DNA of 64,000 bases from Burkholderia oklahomensis C6786 (GCF_000959365.1 NZ_CP009555.1:2728001-2792000), one strand, 5' to 3'; positions 19,705 through 30,243 are shown, counted from the first letter of the stretch. Notes: generated by a model from the sequence alone, not told the origin. Made by a program: numbers and translations.

Positions 19705-21344
19705 GCCGGACGGTGCGGCGGCTCGTGAGGCGGCGTGTCGTTCGACTGCGGCGCAGTGCCGTCGGCGTCGCGCGTCGATGCGGTGCCCGCGTGCGCCTGC
19801 GGTTGCGCGGCCGTGCGTCCGGCGTCGGCCGCGCTCGCCGTGCCGGCAGCGTGAGCCACTTCGTGTGCGCCGGCGCGGCCCGCATCGTCCGCCGCATCGT
19901 CCGCGTTCGCCTCTGCGGCATTCGCGTCGTCGCGCAGCGTGTCGAGCGGATCGGCGGGCGCCGATTCGGCGTCTTCGGGCATCCTGACCGCCGTGATGCC
20001 GGCATGCGCGGGAGCGGGGGCAGGAGCCGCCGCCGCCGCATGCTTCGGCTGCGGCGGCTTCAGATAGCGCTCGGCGAGCGTCTCGTACAGCGGCGGCACG
20101 AAGAAGCGCGACACGCGGCTCGCGATCAGCGCGGTCGCCATCAGCGAGATCACGAGCGCGTGGCCGTTGATCATCTCCATCACGATCACGAACGACGTGA
20201 TCGGCGACTGCGTGACGGCAGCGAGGTAGCCGACCATCGCGAGCGCGATCAGCATCGGCAGATGCATGCCGCTGAACACGAAGTGCAGCAGATTGCCGAA
20301 GCCCGCGCCGATCGACAGCGACGGCGCGAAGATCCCGCCCGGAATCCCCGGCAGATACGACGCGACCATCGAAATCATCTTCAGGAACGGATACAGGACC
20401 GACAACTGTTCGCGGCCGTCGAGAAGCCCACGCGCCTCCGCGTAGCCGCTGCCGAACGTCGTGCCGCCCGACACGACGCCGACGGCGGCGATCGCGAAAC
20501 CGCATGCCGCCGCGAACGCGATCGGCCGCTCGCGATAGAGCGCCAGCAGCCGCGCCGGCAGCCAGCGGCCGGTATTCAGCAGCAGCCAGCCGAACAGGCC
20601 GCCCGCGACGCCCGTGACGAGCGCCGTCAACAGCACGGCGGCGGCGAGCATCTTCGGAAAATGCTGGCCGATCTCAATCGTGCCGAAGTACGTGTAGTTG
20701 CCGTTCATGCCGAGCGCGATCACGCCGGCGATGATGATCGCGGTGATGAGCACGCCGCTCGCGCGCGCCGAGAAGCTGCGACTCAATTCCTCGATCGCGA
20801 ACACGACGCCCGCGAGCGGCGTGTTGAACGCCGCGGACAGGCCCGCCGCCGCGCCCGCGAGCACGAGCTGCCGCTCGATCAGCGCGTTCGAGCGCGGATA
20901 GAAGCGGCGCAGGTTGAACATCAGCGATGCGCCGATCTGCACGGTCGGCCCTTCGCGGCCGATCGTGAAGCCGCCGACGATGCCGAACAACGAAATCAGG
21001 ATCTTGCCGAACAGGATGCGCAGCGTCAGCAGCCGCGAGCCGAATGCGCTCGGCTGCGCGTGCAGCGTCGCGATCACCTGCGGAATCCCGCTGCCTTCCG
21101 CGCCGCGGAAGAAGCGGCGCGTGAGCCAGACAGACAGCGCGGCGACCGCGGGCGTCAACAGGAACGGCAGCCATGGGCGGCCGTGCTGAAGCGTCCGGAA
21201 CACGTCGTAACCCCAGTCGATGAGCCGCGCGTACACGACCGCCATCAGGCCCACCGCGATCGCACCGAGCCAGAACACGCCGTATTGGCGCCAGATCCGC
21301 TGGGTGCGGCGCGTGAGAGACGGAAACAGGCGAGGGCGTTGCAT
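19698..21344 (-). CDS. ClC-family chloride channel/transporter
   Basis: Inner-membrane ClC anion channel or H+/Cl- exchanger, 548 residues. Selectivity-filter motifs are present: GSGIPQV (residues 84-90), GREGPTVQ (129-136, with gating Glu131), and GIPGGIFAPSLSIGAGFG. The PLAGVVFAIEE segment follows GREGP as usual. About 11-12 hydrophobic segments are visible. Instead of CBS domains, the last ~110 residues form an Ala/Asp/Glu/His-rich low-complexity tail that looks disordered. The gene is alone on the minus strand. Confidence 0.93.
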   Translation of the reverse strand: MQRPRLFPSLTRRTQRIWRQYGVFWLGAIAVGLMAVVYARLIDWGYDVFRTLQHGRPWLPFLLTPAVAALSVWLTRRFFRGAEGSGIPQVIATLHAQPSAFGSRLLTLRILFGKILISLFGIVGGFTIGREGPTVQIGASLMFNLRRFYPRSNALIERQLVLAGAAAGLSAAFNTPLAGVVFAIEELSRSFSARASGVLITAIIIAGVIALGMNGNYTYFGTIEIGQHFPKMLAAAVLLTALVTGVAGGLFGWLLLNTGRWLPARLLALYRERPIAFAAACGFAIAAVGVVSGGTTFGSGYAEARGLLDGREQLSVLYPFLKMISMVASYLPGIPGGIFAPSLSIGAGFGNLLHFVFSGMHLPMLIALAMVGYLAAVTQSPITSFVIVMEMINGHALVISLMATALIASRVSRFFVPPLYETLAERYLKPPQPKHAAAAAPAPAPAHAGITAVRMPEDAESAPADPLDTLRDDANAAEANADDAADDAGRAGAHEVAHAAGTASAADAGRTAAQPQAHAGTASTRDADGTAPQSNDTPPHEPPHRPAQ

Positions 21345-21432
21345 GGGATGTGACGCAGGTAAAGCGGCGATTATAAGTAGCTATGAGGTCGGTTGTGGCG
21401 CTGTCGAGCTGTTTGTAATTTGGTTGTAATTT

Positions 21433-21462
21433 TTGTCTTCCGCGTTTTTATGTAATTAGAAT
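21433..21462 (+). promoter_or_regulatory. Candidate sigma-70 promoter for waaC
   Basis: TTGTCT and TAGAAT are separated by 18 bp in an AT-rich pocket 35 bp before the heptosyltransferase start. The -10 matches at 5 of 6 bases, the -35 at 4 of 6. Confidence 0.4.
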
Positions 21463-21496
21463 GCCAAACTAACAAGCTGGAGACATCCACATACAA

Positions 21497-22519
21497 ATGA
21501 AACGTATTCTCATTGTGAAGGTGACATCGCTCGGCGACGTCGTCCAGACACTGCCCGTCGTGGCGGACATCCATTGCGCATTCCCGGGCGTGCAGGTGGA
21601 TTGGGCCGTCGACGAGTCATGCGCGGACATCGTGCGCTGGAGCACCGGCGTGAGCCGCGTGTTGTGCGCGCCGCTGCGCCGCTTCAAGAAGGCGCGCAAC
21701 TGGGACGATCTGAAGGCGATAGCGATGTCGATCGGCGAGTTGCGCGCGCACCGCTACGATGCGGTGATCGATCTTCACGGAGTCTACAAAAGCGCAATCA
21801 TTTCGTTTCTCGCGCGGGCGCGGCGGCGCTACGGCTATCGGAACCAGGATCTCGGCGAGCTCGGCGCGATGTTCGCGTACAACGGCCGCTTCGGTCCGCG
21901 CCCCTCTTGCGACGCATGGCACGGCATGCGCGTGAGCGCCGGCGAGGCGCTCGGCTACGTGCCGCAGGGCCGCGCCGACTACCTGCTGAAGGTGCCGCCG
22001 GAGCCGCGGGAGCCGCATGCGGCGCCGCTCGCGGCGCACGCGGAACCGGACGGGCCGTATGCGTTGTTCTTTCACGCGACGTCGAACGACGACAAGCGCT
22101 GGCCGACCGATCATTGGGGCGCGCTCGCCCGCGAGATGCTCGCCCGTGGATTGCACGTGCTGCTGCCGTGGGGCGGCGAGCATGAGCGCGAAGAGGCGCA
22201 GCGGATCGCGGCGCGCGCGCCGGGCGCCGTCGTGCTGCCCAAGCTGACGCTCACGGATCTCGCGCGCAAGATCGATCGCGCGACGCTCGTGGTCGGCGTC
22301 GATACCGGCTTTGTCCACATGTCGCATGCGCTCGAGAAGCCGACCGTGATGATCTTTCGCGCGACGTCGCGCCAGCATCTCGGCGTGAGCGGCGCGCCGC
22401 AGTCGGTGTCGATCGGCGACGACGGCTCGACGCCGAGCATCGACGACGTGCTAGGCGCGATCGGGCACGTCTACCCGCAATGCCCGGTAGAGGAGCCGCG
22501 GCGCGTCGCCGCGATGTAG
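21497..22519 (+). CDS. waaC: Lipopolysaccharide heptosyltransferase I
   Basis: Glycosyltransferase family 9 enzyme that adds the first L-glycero-D-manno-heptose to Kdo of the LPS inner core, on the cytoplasmic face. The N-terminal ILIVKVTSLGDVVQTLP is the classic GT9 start. FFHATSNDDKRWPTDHWGAL is the WaaC substrate-binding loop, and LVVGVDTGFVHMSHALEKPT is the conserved ADP-heptose-binding segment. Its 340 residues are typical. It diverges from the ClC gene. Confidence 0.93.
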   Translation: MKRILIVKVTSLGDVVQTLPVVADIHCAFPGVQVDWAVDESCADIVRWSTGVSRVLCAPLRRFKKARNWDDLKAIAMSIGELRAHRYDAVIDLHGVYKSAIISFLARARRRYGYRNQDLGELGAMFAYNGRFGPRPSCDAWHGMRVSAGEALGYVPQGRADYLLKVPPEPREPHAAPLAAHAEPDGPYALFFHATSNDDKRWPTDHWGALAREMLARGLHVLLPWGGEHEREEAQRIAARAPGAVVLPKLTLTDLARKIDRATLVVGVDTGFVHMSHALEKPTVMIFRATSRQHLGVSGAPQSVSIGDDGSTPSIDDVLGAIGHVYPQCPVEEPRRVAAM

Positions 22520-22560
22520 ACGTGCGCGGCGTGCGGCGGTTGTCTGCCGCGCCGGCTCGC

Positions 22561-22743
22561 TCAAGACAGCAGTAATTCGAATGCGATCACGGCCGCAATG
22601 GCCGCGAGGTTCGCGGCAAGCGCTTCGAGCGCGATGCCGAGCCAGCTCTTCGGCCTGAAGCGCGCGGCGAGCAGCAGCGCGCCGCCGAGCGACAGCGCGA
22701 CGATCGACACGAGGTCGGCGTTCTGCAGGCGGATGAGGTTCAT
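22561..22743 (-). CDS. Small membrane protein, function unknown
   Basis: A 60-residue protein with two hydrophobic helices (LVSIVALSLGGALLLAARF; ALAANLAAIAAVIAFELLL) separated by a basic turn (RPKSW). No recognised domain. The codon pattern and clean start/stop support a real gene, converging on waaC. Confidence 0.65.
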   Translation of the reverse strand: MNLIRLQNADLVSIVALSLGGALLLAARFRPKSWLGIALEALAANLAAIAAVIAFELLLS

Positions 22744-22917
22744 CGCGACGGCTCCTGTCGGTTGATGCGGGAAGCGGCGCGCTCGCCGCCGCGCGGCAGG
22801 CGCCCGTTTACCGAGTATAGACAGGACAAGTCGCCACGAAAACGCGCGCGGCGGCCGCTATCCGGGGCGACTTGGGGGCTCGAGCCGGAGCGCAATGCCC
22901 GTCAGCCGCTTTCCCGT

Positions 22918-24231
22918 TCAGGCCAGCTTCGCGTCGCGCGTTTCGCGCATCGACAGCACGCCGACGAGACTGATCGCCGCCGCGACCGACACGTATCCGC
23001 CGACCCACGCGAGCCCGCCGCGCGCCGCGAGCAACTGCGCGATGTACGGCGCGATCGACGCACCGAGAATGCCCCCCAGGTTGTACGCGACGCCCGCGCC
23101 CGTGTAGCGCACGTTGGTCGGGAACAGCTCGGGCAGCAGCGCGCCCATCGGTGCGAACGTCACGCCCATCAGGAACAGCTCGATCGTCAGGAACAGCGCG
23201 ACGAGCAGCGTCGAGCCGCTGCCGAGGAGGGGCGCCATCGTGAAGCCTGACAGCAGCGCGGCGACCGAGCCCGCGATCAGCACCGGCTTGCGGCCGAAAC
23301 GGTCGGCGGCCGCGGCCGACAGCGGCGTCGCGAGCGCCATGAACAGCACGGCGAAGCACAGCAGGCCGAGGAAGCTCTGGCGCGAGAAATGCAGTGTCGA
23401 CACGCCGTACGACAGCGAGAACACCGTCGAGATGTAGAAGAGCGTGTAGCAGACGACCATCGCGAGCGCGCCGAGCAGCGTCGGCCGCCAATGGTGCGAG
23501 ACGAGCGTCGCGATCGGCACGCATACGCGCTCGTGCCGGTCGAGCGTGGCCTGGAACGCGGGCGTCTCGGCGATCTTCAGGCGCACGTACAGGCCGACCG
23601 CGACGAGCACCGCGCTGACGAGAAACGGAATGCGCCAGCCCCACGCGCGGAACTGCTCGTCGGACAGCGTGAGCGCGAGCGCGAAGAAGAGGCCGTTCGA
23701 CGCGAGAAAGCCGATCGACGGGCCGAGCTGCGGGAACATCCCGAACCAGCCGCGCTTGCCGGCGGGCGCGTGCTCGGTCGCGAGGAGCGCGGCGCCGCCC
23801 CATTCGCCGCCGAGGCCGATGCCCTGGCCGAAACGCAATACGCAGAGCAGCACCGGCGCGAGCGCGCCGATCGCGTCGCAGCCGGGCACGAGGCCGATCG
23901 CCGTCGTCGAGACGCCCATCACGAGCAGCGAAGCGACGAGCGTCGATTTGCGGCCGATCCGGTCGCCGAAGTGGCCGAACAGGAACGAGCCGATCGGCCG
24001 TGCGATGAACGCGATGCCGAACGTGACGAATGCGGACAGCGCCTGCGCGGTCGCCGAGCCGTGCGGGAAGAACACGGGGCCGATCACGAGCGCGGCGGCC
24101 GTCGCGTACACGTAGAAGTCGTAGAACTCGATCGCCGTGCCGATGAAGCTCGCGAACACGATGCGCCGATGGCTCGTCGTGTCGGCAGCGCGCGGCGCGG
24201 CGGCGGAAGCGGAAAGACGGGTATCCGACAT
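22918..24231 (-). CDS. MFS transporter, metabolite:H+ symporter (MHS) subfamily
   Basis: A 437-residue, 12-helix inner-membrane transporter. Features of the MHS group (ShiA, KgtP, ProP relatives) are IVFASFIGTAIEFYDFYVY in helix 1, the MFS loop motif GHFGDRIGRKSTLV between helices 2 and 3, and the duplicated ADRFGRKPVLIAGS between helices 8 and 9. Substrate is not readable from sequence; organic acids or osmolytes are usual. MSDTRLSA was chosen as start because residues upstream in the frame are Arg-rich shadow sequence. Confidence 0.9.
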   Translation of the reverse strand: MSDTRLSASAAAPRAADTTSHRRIVFASFIGTAIEFYDFYVYATAAALVIGPVFFPHGSATAQALSAFVTFGIAFIARPIGSFLFGHFGDRIGRKSTLVASLLVMGVSTTAIGLVPGCDAIGALAPVLLCVLRFGQGIGLGGEWGGAALLATEHAPAGKRGWFGMFPQLGPSIGFLASNGLFFALALTLSDEQFRAWGWRIPFLVSAVLVAVGLYVRLKIAETPAFQATLDRHERVCVPIATLVSHHWRPTLLGALAMVVCYTLFYISTVFSLSYGVSTLHFSRQSFLGLLCFAVLFMALATPLSAAAADRFGRKPVLIAGSVAALLSGFTMAPLLGSGSTLLVALFLTIELFLMGVTFAPMGALLPELFPTNVRYTGAGVAYNLGGILGASIAPYIAQLLAARGGLAWVGGYVSVAAAISLVGVLSMRETRDAKLA

Positions 24232-24566
24232 GCGGGTCTCCGGTTGTGGCGGCGCAACGTTCGGCCGAGCGCGTATCGCGCGCGATCGGCGGCTATTGCA
24301 CCTTTGTTCGAATCGAGAGTGGGCGCGACGTGCGGCGGGCGACGCATGCCGGCGGTTCGCGCGCGGCCGTGCGAGCGCGCACGCCATGCCCACGCGAGCC
24401 GGCCGCGCATGACGCGGCCGCGTGTCGTCGATGCGTTGCGCGGCTGACCGGATAGGCGCGCCGCGCAAGCTGGCCTTGCGGCCGAATGCGGATGCGGGAA
24501 ATTATAGCGGCGCTGCCGCGAGCCGTCGCCCGCCGCGTGCGGCGGCGTGGCGGTTCGCGTACGCGT
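24232..24566. other. 335-bp spacer upstream of MFS gene
   Basis: No gene is supported. It should contain the MFS promoter and the 3' trailer of nothing else recognisable; no strong hairpin or repeat was seen. Confidence 0.4.
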
Positions 24567-25064
24567 TCAGTTGAGCGTCTGCGCCTGCGGCGCCGCTTTC
24601 GTGCGCAGTTGGAACTGGCCGTTGTCGTTGAAGAGCCAGCTTTCCATCAGTTCGACTTGGCCGCGCCCGTCGAGCATTTTCGTGGGGGGCGACGGCAACG
24701 GCGCGGCACGGCGCAGCGACGCGAGCGCGATCCCTTCCGCTTCGTCGTCGCCGTTGCTGCGATAGACGGCCGATTTCACGAGCTGCCCGTTGCGATCGAC
24801 GGTGAATGCGACGACGACGAGCGAGCGCAGCATCGCTTGCGGCGTGCCGTGCAGGATGCGGTCCGAATTGCGATCGGCGATGCATTGCGCGACGGCCGCG
24901 CGATATTCGGTCGCGCTCATCGAGGGCACGCTCGGCACGACGATCGCGCCGTGCGGCGGCGGCAGCGTGATCGTGCATGCGGCGAGCGCGGCCACGCACG
25001 CGGACATGACGGCGCCGCGCAATGCGGCTCGGGTTCGGATGAAGTCGGAGTGCGTCGTCGCCAT
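24567..25064 (-). CDS. TonB-C-terminal-like lipoprotein
   Basis: A 165-residue lipoprotein with lipobox LAAC near residue 29 and a C-terminal domain of TonB type: LRSLVVVAFTVDRNGQLVKS, SNGDDEAEGIALASLRRAAPLPSPP, then WLFNDNGQFQLR. Unlike true TonB it has no N-terminal transmembrane anchor or long Pro-rich linker, so it is probably not an energy transducer. GGGAGGCG lies 6 bp before the ATG. Confidence 0.82.
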   Translation of the reverse strand: MATTHSDFIRTRAALRGAVMSACVAALAACTITLPPPHGAIVVPSVPSMSATEYRAAVAQCIADRNSDRILHGTPQAMLRSLVVVAFTVDRNGQLVKSAVYRSNGDDEAEGIALASLRRAAPLPSPPTKMLDGRGQVELMESWLFNDNGQFQLRTKAAPQAQTLN

Positions 25065-25316
25065 GATCGCCTCCCGGAGGAACGAAGAAGTGCCGATTTC
25101 ATGATAGGTGCGCTCGGGCCGACGTGCATTGGGACAAACGATCGCCATGATCGGAAGAACCGGTTCGCCGCCCGAGGCGGCCGTTCTGTATCCGTTCGAG
25201 ATGCGCGACGATGAGCGGTGTGGCGACGGCGATCGTTTCGGCGACGTCACGGAGACGGCGATGAGGCGCGCGTCGTTGCCGCTCGGGCGACTTCTTGCCC
25301 GCGCGCGCTCGCCTCA

Positions 25317-25356
25317 AACAAAAAATCCCGCCAGGCCGTATTCGGCGCGAGCGGGA
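25317..25356 (-). terminator. Terminator for tRNA-Ser(TGA)
   Basis: On the minus strand TCCCGC...GCGGGA with a GC-rich loop is followed by ATTTTTTG, just after the tRNA CCA end. Confidence 0.7.
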
Positions 25357-25365
25357 CGTCTGTTC

Positions 25366-25453
25366 TGGCGGAAGCGGTGAGATTCGAACTCACGGACGGT
25401 TGCCCGTCGCTGGTTTTCAAGACCAGTGCCTTAAACCGCTCGGCCACGCTTCC
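25366..25453 (-). tRNA. tRNA-Ser(TGA)
   Basis: An 88-nt class II tRNA with acceptor GGAAGCG, anticodon loop CTTGAAA (anticodon TGA), long variable arm, TTCGAAT T-loop and encoded CCA. It lies between the TonB-like lipoprotein and hemW. Confidence 0.97.
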
Positions 25454-25552
25454 AAGGCCGTGCATTGTAACCGAAATGACGCGCGAATCGATCGCATTGC
25501 CGCGTTCGATTCGCGCCTCCGCGCGGCCGCTCGCTCGTCGGTTATCCGTCGA

Positions 25553-26770
25553 TCATTCGTCGCGCAGGAAAAGCGCCTGCAGATCGTTGAGGAAGCGCTG
25601 GCCGAGCGGCGTCGGCGCGATGCGCGTGTGATCGTGCACGATGAGGCCGCGCCGCTCGGCTTCCGCGAGCGCGGGCCCGATCGCGGCGAGCGACATGCCG
25701 GTGCGCTCCGCGAAGCTGTGCGTGGGCACGCCTTCGACGAGCCGCAGCGCGTTCAGCATGAACTCGAACGGCAGATCGCGCGGCCCGACCTCGCGCTCCT
25801 CCTGCACGGCCGCGCCCGCTTTTGCCTGCTCGATGAACGTCGCAGGATGCTTGTAGCGCGCCTGGCGCAGGATCCGGTTCGGAAACGACAGCTTCGTGTG
25901 CGCGCCCGCGCCGATCCCGAGATAGTCGCCGAAGCGCCAGTAGTTCAGGTTGTGCTTGCATTGCCGATGCGGCTTCGCGTAAGCGGACACCTCGTAGCGC
26001 TCGTAGCCCGCCTGCGCGGTGCGCTCGTGCAGCCAGTCCTGCATGTCGGCCGACGCATCGTCGTCCGGCACGGCGGGCGGGAATTTCGCGAAGTACGTGT
26101 TCGGCTCGAGCGTCAGGTGATAGAGCGACAGATGCGGCGGCGCGAACGACAGTGCGGTCTCGAGATCCGTGCGGCATTCGTCGAGCGTCTGGTTCGGCAG
26201 CGCGAACATCAGGTCGAGATTGAAATTGTCGAACGTGCGTGCGGCGATCTCGACCGCGGCGCGCGCCTGCGCGGCGTCGTGGATCCGGCCGAGCGCCTTC
26301 AGATGCGATTCGTCGAAGCTCTGGATGCCGATCGACAGACGGTTCACGCCGCTCGCGCGGAATTGCGCGAACTTCGCCGCCTCGAACGTGCCGGGATTCG
26401 CTTCGAGCGTGATCTCGGCGTCCGCATCGAGCGGCAGGAGCGCGCGCACGTCGGACAGCAGCCGGTCGAGGCCCGCCGCCGACAGCAGGCTCGGCGTACC
26501 GCCGCCGATGAACACCGTATGCACCTGGCGCCCCCAGACGAGCGGCAGCGCCTGCTCGAGGTCGGCGCGCAGCGCGTCGAGATAGTCGTGCTCGGGCAGC
26601 GCGCCGCCGTCTTTCCATTCGTGCGAGTTGAAGTCGCAATACGGGCATTTGCGCACGCACCACGGGAAGTGCACGTACAGCGCGAGCGGCGGCAGCGACG
26701 CGAGCCGGATCTTCCCGGGCGCGGCGAACGTCGCGACGACGCGCGCGCCGTTGGCGGCGGCGTCGCTCAT
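25553..26770 (-). CDS. hemW: HemW-like radical SAM heme chaperone
   Basis: Radical SAM protein related to oxygen-independent coproporphyrinogen oxidase (HemN); members of this shorter class are heme chaperones. The 405 residues include the [4Fe-4S] motif C-x3-C-x2-C in HFPWCVRKCPYCDFNSH, the FIGGGTPSLLS SAM-binding turn, LEANPG and SIGIQSFDESHLKALGR. It lacks the extra N-terminal Cys region of HemN proper. The ATG overlaps the rdgB stop by 4 bp, giving a coupled rph-rdgB-hemW operon. Confidence 0.93.
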   Translation of the reverse strand: MSDAAANGARVVATFAAPGKIRLASLPPLALYVHFPWCVRKCPYCDFNSHEWKDGGALPEHDYLDALRADLEQALPLVWGRQVHTVFIGGGTPSLLSAAGLDRLLSDVRALLPLDADAEITLEANPGTFEAAKFAQFRASGVNRLSIGIQSFDESHLKALGRIHDAAQARAAVEIAARTFDNFNLDLMFALPNQTLDECRTDLETALSFAPPHLSLYHLTLEPNTYFAKFPPAVPDDDASADMQDWLHERTAQAGYERYEVSAYAKPHRQCKHNLNYWRFGDYLGIGAGAHTKLSFPNRILRQARYKHPATFIEQAKAGAAVQEEREVGPRDLPFEFMLNALRLVEGVPTHSFAERTGMSLAAIGPALAEAERRGLIVHDHTRIAPTPLGQRFLNDLQALFLRDE

Positions 26771-27393
26771 CGAATCTCTCCGAGCCGCGCGACGAGCGAC
26801 TTCAGCGCGAGCGCGCGATGGCTCACCGCGTTCTTCGCGGCCGGATCGAGCTCGGCCGCCGTCGCGCCGAGCGCCGGCACGAGGAAGTGCGGATCGTAGC
26901 CGAAGCCGTGCGCGCCGCGCGGCGCGTCGACGATCTCGCCCGACCAGCGGCCTTCGGCGATGATCGGCTCCGGGTCGTCCGCATGGCGCACGAGCGCGAG
27001 CACGCAGCAGTAGTACGCGCGCCGGTCGGCGACGTCGCGCAATTGCTCGACGAGATACGCATTGTTCGCCGCGTCGCTCTTCTCGCGGCCGGCGCGCTGC
27101 GCGTAGCGCGCCGAATAGACGCCCGGCGCGCCGCGCAGCGCGGGCACGCACAGGCCCGAATCGTCGGCGACGGCGGGCAGGCCCGTCGCGCGCGACGCAT
27201 GGCGCGCCTTCGCGAGCGCGTTCTCGACGAACGTCACGTGCGGCTCATCGGCTTCGGACACGCCGAGTTCGCCCTGCGGCACGACGTCGATGCCGGCCGT
27301 CGAGAAGAGGGCGGCGAACTCGCGCAGCTTGCCCGGATTGTTCGAGGCGAGGACGATGCGCGAGCGCGCGGCGTCGGTCGATGCGTGCGGCAT
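26767..27393 (-). CDS. rdgB: XTP/dITP pyrophosphatase (non-canonical purine NTP hydrolase)
   Basis: House-cleaning nucleotide pyrophosphatase that removes dITP, XTP and dHAPTP. The 208 residues contain IVLASNNPGKLREF (substrate/phosphate loop), FVENALAKARHA, VADDSGLCVPALRGAPGVYSAR and the C-terminal SHRALAL. MPHASTD was chosen as start; the preceding in-frame residues are not family-like. It lies 1 bp after rph and overlaps hemW. Confidence 0.95.
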   Translation of the reverse strand: MPHASTDAARSRIVLASNNPGKLREFAALFSTAGIDVVPQGELGVSEADEPHVTFVENALAKARHASRATGLPAVADDSGLCVPALRGAPGVYSARYAQRAGREKSDAANNAYLVEQLRDVADRRAYYCCVLALVRHADDPEPIIAEGRWSGEIVDAPRGAHGFGYDPHFLVPALGATAAELDPAAKNAVSHRALALKSLVARLGEIR

Positions 27394-27394
27394 C

Positions 27395-28126
27395 TCAGGC
27401 CTCCAGCGCCGCGCGCTGCACACGCACGAGCTCGCCGATGCCGGCTTGCGCGAGGTCGAGGAGCGCGTTCATCTCGGCGCGCGAGAACGGCACGCCTTCC
27501 GCGGTGCCCTGTACCTCGACGAACCCGCCCGAGCCCGTCATCACGACGTTCATGTCGGTGTCGCAAGCGGAGTCTTCGTCGTAGTCGAGATCGAGCACCG
27601 GCGCACCGCCGAACACGCCGACCGAGATCGCGGCGACGTAGTCGGTGATCGGCGAGCGCGGGATCTTGCCTGTCGAGACGAGCTTCGTCACCGCGTCGTG
27701 CGCGGCGACGAACGCGCCCGTGATGCTCGCCGTGCGCGTGCCGCCGTCGGCCTGGATCACGTCGCAGTCGAGGTGCAGCGTGCGCGGGCCGAGCGCGTCG
27801 AGATCGAATACCGCGCGCAGCGCGCGGCCGATCAGTCGCTGAATTTCCTGCGTGCGGCCCGTCTGCTTGCCGCGCGCCGCCTCGCGGTCGCTGCGCGTGT
27901 GCGTCGCGCGCGGCAGCATCCCGTATTCGGCGGTGAGCCAGCCCTGGCCGCGGTCGCGCAGGAACTCGGGCACGCGCTCGGCGACGCTCGCCGTGCAGAT
28001 CACCTTCGTGTCGCCGAACTCGACGAGCACCGAGCCTTCGGCGTGCTTCGTGTAGCGGCGCGTGATACGCACGTCGCGCAGTTGGTTGGCGCGGCGACCG
28101 CTCGGGCGTGGGGAGGAATTCGTCAT
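27395..28126 (-). CDS. rph: Ribonuclease PH
   Basis: Phosphorolytic 3'-5' exoribonuclease that trims tRNA 3' ends. It has 243 residues with the [17 protein letters not shown] start, [17 protein letters not shown], the [13 protein letters not shown] phosphate-binding region, and [19 protein letters not shown]. The start [10 protein letters not shown] is preferred over an upstream Met by 3 codons. First gene of the minus-strand trio with rdgB and hemW; it diverges from yicC across 173 bp. Confidence 0.96.
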   Translation of the reverse strand: MTNSSPRPSGRRANQLRDVRITRRYTKHAEGSVLVEFGDTKVICTASVAERVPEFLRDRGQGWLTAEYGMLPRATHTRSDREAARGKQTGRTQEIQRLIGRALRAVFDLDALGPRTLHLDCDVIQADGGTRTASITGAFVAAHDAVTKLVSTGKIPRSPITDYVAAISVGVFGGAPVLDLDYDEDSACDTDMNVVMTGSGGFVEVQGTAEGVPFSRAEMNALLDLAQAGIGELVRVQRAALEA

Positions 28127-28299
28127 CGGGAGCAATATGCTGGAGGGGAAACCTGGATTTTACCGCGCGCACGGCGCGTCGGCCCGGCGGGTCCGGCCCG
28201 CAAAAATGGGATAATGCATGTTTCGCGCCCCGCGCCTCGTAAGCGCCGGGCGTCTCGAATCCTCCTGGCCCGGTGGGCCATCAAACGACGGGACGAACG

Positions 28300-29223
28300 A
28301 TGATCTACAGCATGACGGGCTATGCGAGCGCGACGCGCGATCTCGCGACGGCTTCCGGCAACGGCGGCACGAGCGTATCGGTCGAATTGCGGACCGTGAA
28401 TTCGCGGTTCCTGGACCTGAATTTCCGGATGCCGGACGACGTGCGCGCGTGCGAGCCGGCGCTGCGCGAGATGCTGATGAACAAGCTGTCGCGCGGCAAG
28501 GTCGACGTGCGCATCAACCTGCAGCGCGGCGACCAGAACGTGAACGCGGGCGCGCTGAACCACGCGGCGCTCAACCAGCTCGCCGAGCTCGAGCGCGCGG
28601 TGCTCGACGCGTTTCCGGGCGTCGGCCGCATGCGGGCGGGCGAGATCCTGCGCTGGCCGGGCGTGCTCGCCGAGAGCGGCGTGTCGGCCGACGCGCTGCG
28701 CGACGCGGTGCTCGCGTGCGGCAAGGAAGCGATCGGCGATCTCGTCGTCGTGCGCTCGCGCGAGGGCGCGCAGCTCGCGACGATGCTGCTCGCGAACGTC
28801 GCCGAGATGGAAGCGATCGTCGCGCGCATCGTGCCGCTCGTGCCGGAGCTGATCGCGAAGCATCAGCAGAAGATCGTCGAGAGGCTGCAGGAAGCGCTCG
28901 GCATCGCGGCGCCGGAAGGCAGCGCGCCCATCGCCTCGCGCGAGGAGGCGGCCGAGCGCATCCGTCAGGAAGTGACGATGTACGGCATCCGCATCGACAT
29001 CGCCGAGGAGCTGTCGCGCCTCACCGCGCATCTGAACGAGACGCGCCACGTGATCGAGAAGGGCGGCCGCGTCGGCAAGCGTCTCGACTTCATGATGCAG
29101 GAGCTGAACCGCGAGGCGAACACGCTCGGCTCGAAGGCGGCGGCGAAGGAGCTCGCCGACGCGTCGATGGCGCTCAAGCTGCTGATCGAGCAGATGCGCG
29201 AGCAAGTGCAAAACCTGGAGTAA
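28300..29223 (+). CDS. YicC family endoribonuclease
   Basis: A 307-residue YicC protein (N-terminal YicC-like plus C-terminal DUF1732). Family marks are MIYSMTGYASATRD at the start, SVELRTVNSRFLDLNFR, the coiled middle, and ETRHVIEKGGRVGKRLDFMMQELNREANTLGSKA near the end (given here in parts: GKRLDFMMQELNREANTLGS). YicC proteins act as endoribonucleases in E. coli. It starts an operon with gmk (6-bp gap) and rpoZ. Confidence 0.93.
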   Translation: MIYSMTGYASATRDLATASGNGGTSVSVELRTVNSRFLDLNFRMPDDVRACEPALREMLMNKLSRGKVDVRINLQRGDQNVNAGALNHAALNQLAELERAVLDAFPGVGRMRAGEILRWPGVLAESGVSADALRDAVLACGKEAIGDLVVVRSREGAQLATMLLANVAEMEAIVARIVPLVPELIAKHQQKIVERLQEALGIAAPEGSAPIASREEAAERIRQEVTMYGIRIDIAEELSRLTAHLNETRHVIEKGGRVGKRLDFMMQELNREANTLGSKAAAKELADASMALKLLIEQMREQVQNLE

Positions 29224-29913
<690 letters not shown>

Positions 29914-29973
29914 CGGCGGCGAACGAAGCACATAAGGTAGAATAAGCAACATATTCAGAAGGAACGACCCAAC

Positions 29974-30177
29974 ATGGCTCGCATTACCGTTGAAGACTGC
30001 CTGAAGCAGATTCCGAACCGCTTCGAACTGGCGCTCGCCGCCACTTATCGCGCGCGGCAGCTCGCGCAAGGCCATACGCCGAAGATCGAAAGCCGCGACA
30101 AGCCGACGGTCGTCGCGCTGCGCGAGATCGCGGCCGGCCAGGTCGGTGTCGAAATGCTGAAGAAAGTGCCTGTTTAA
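29974..30177 (+). CDS. rpoZ: RNA polymerase omega subunit
   Basis: A 67-residue RNA polymerase assembly subunit and part of one ppGpp-binding site. Conserved start [20 protein letters not shown] and [16 protein letters not shown]; then [25 protein letters not shown] precedes the ATG. It is followed by spoT after 66 bp. Confidence 0.97.
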
Positions 30178-30243
30178 GGCACACTCGGATTTCTTCAGCC
30201 ATGTAGTCCCCGCGCAACCGACGTGCGAACCAAGGAGGCGAAA

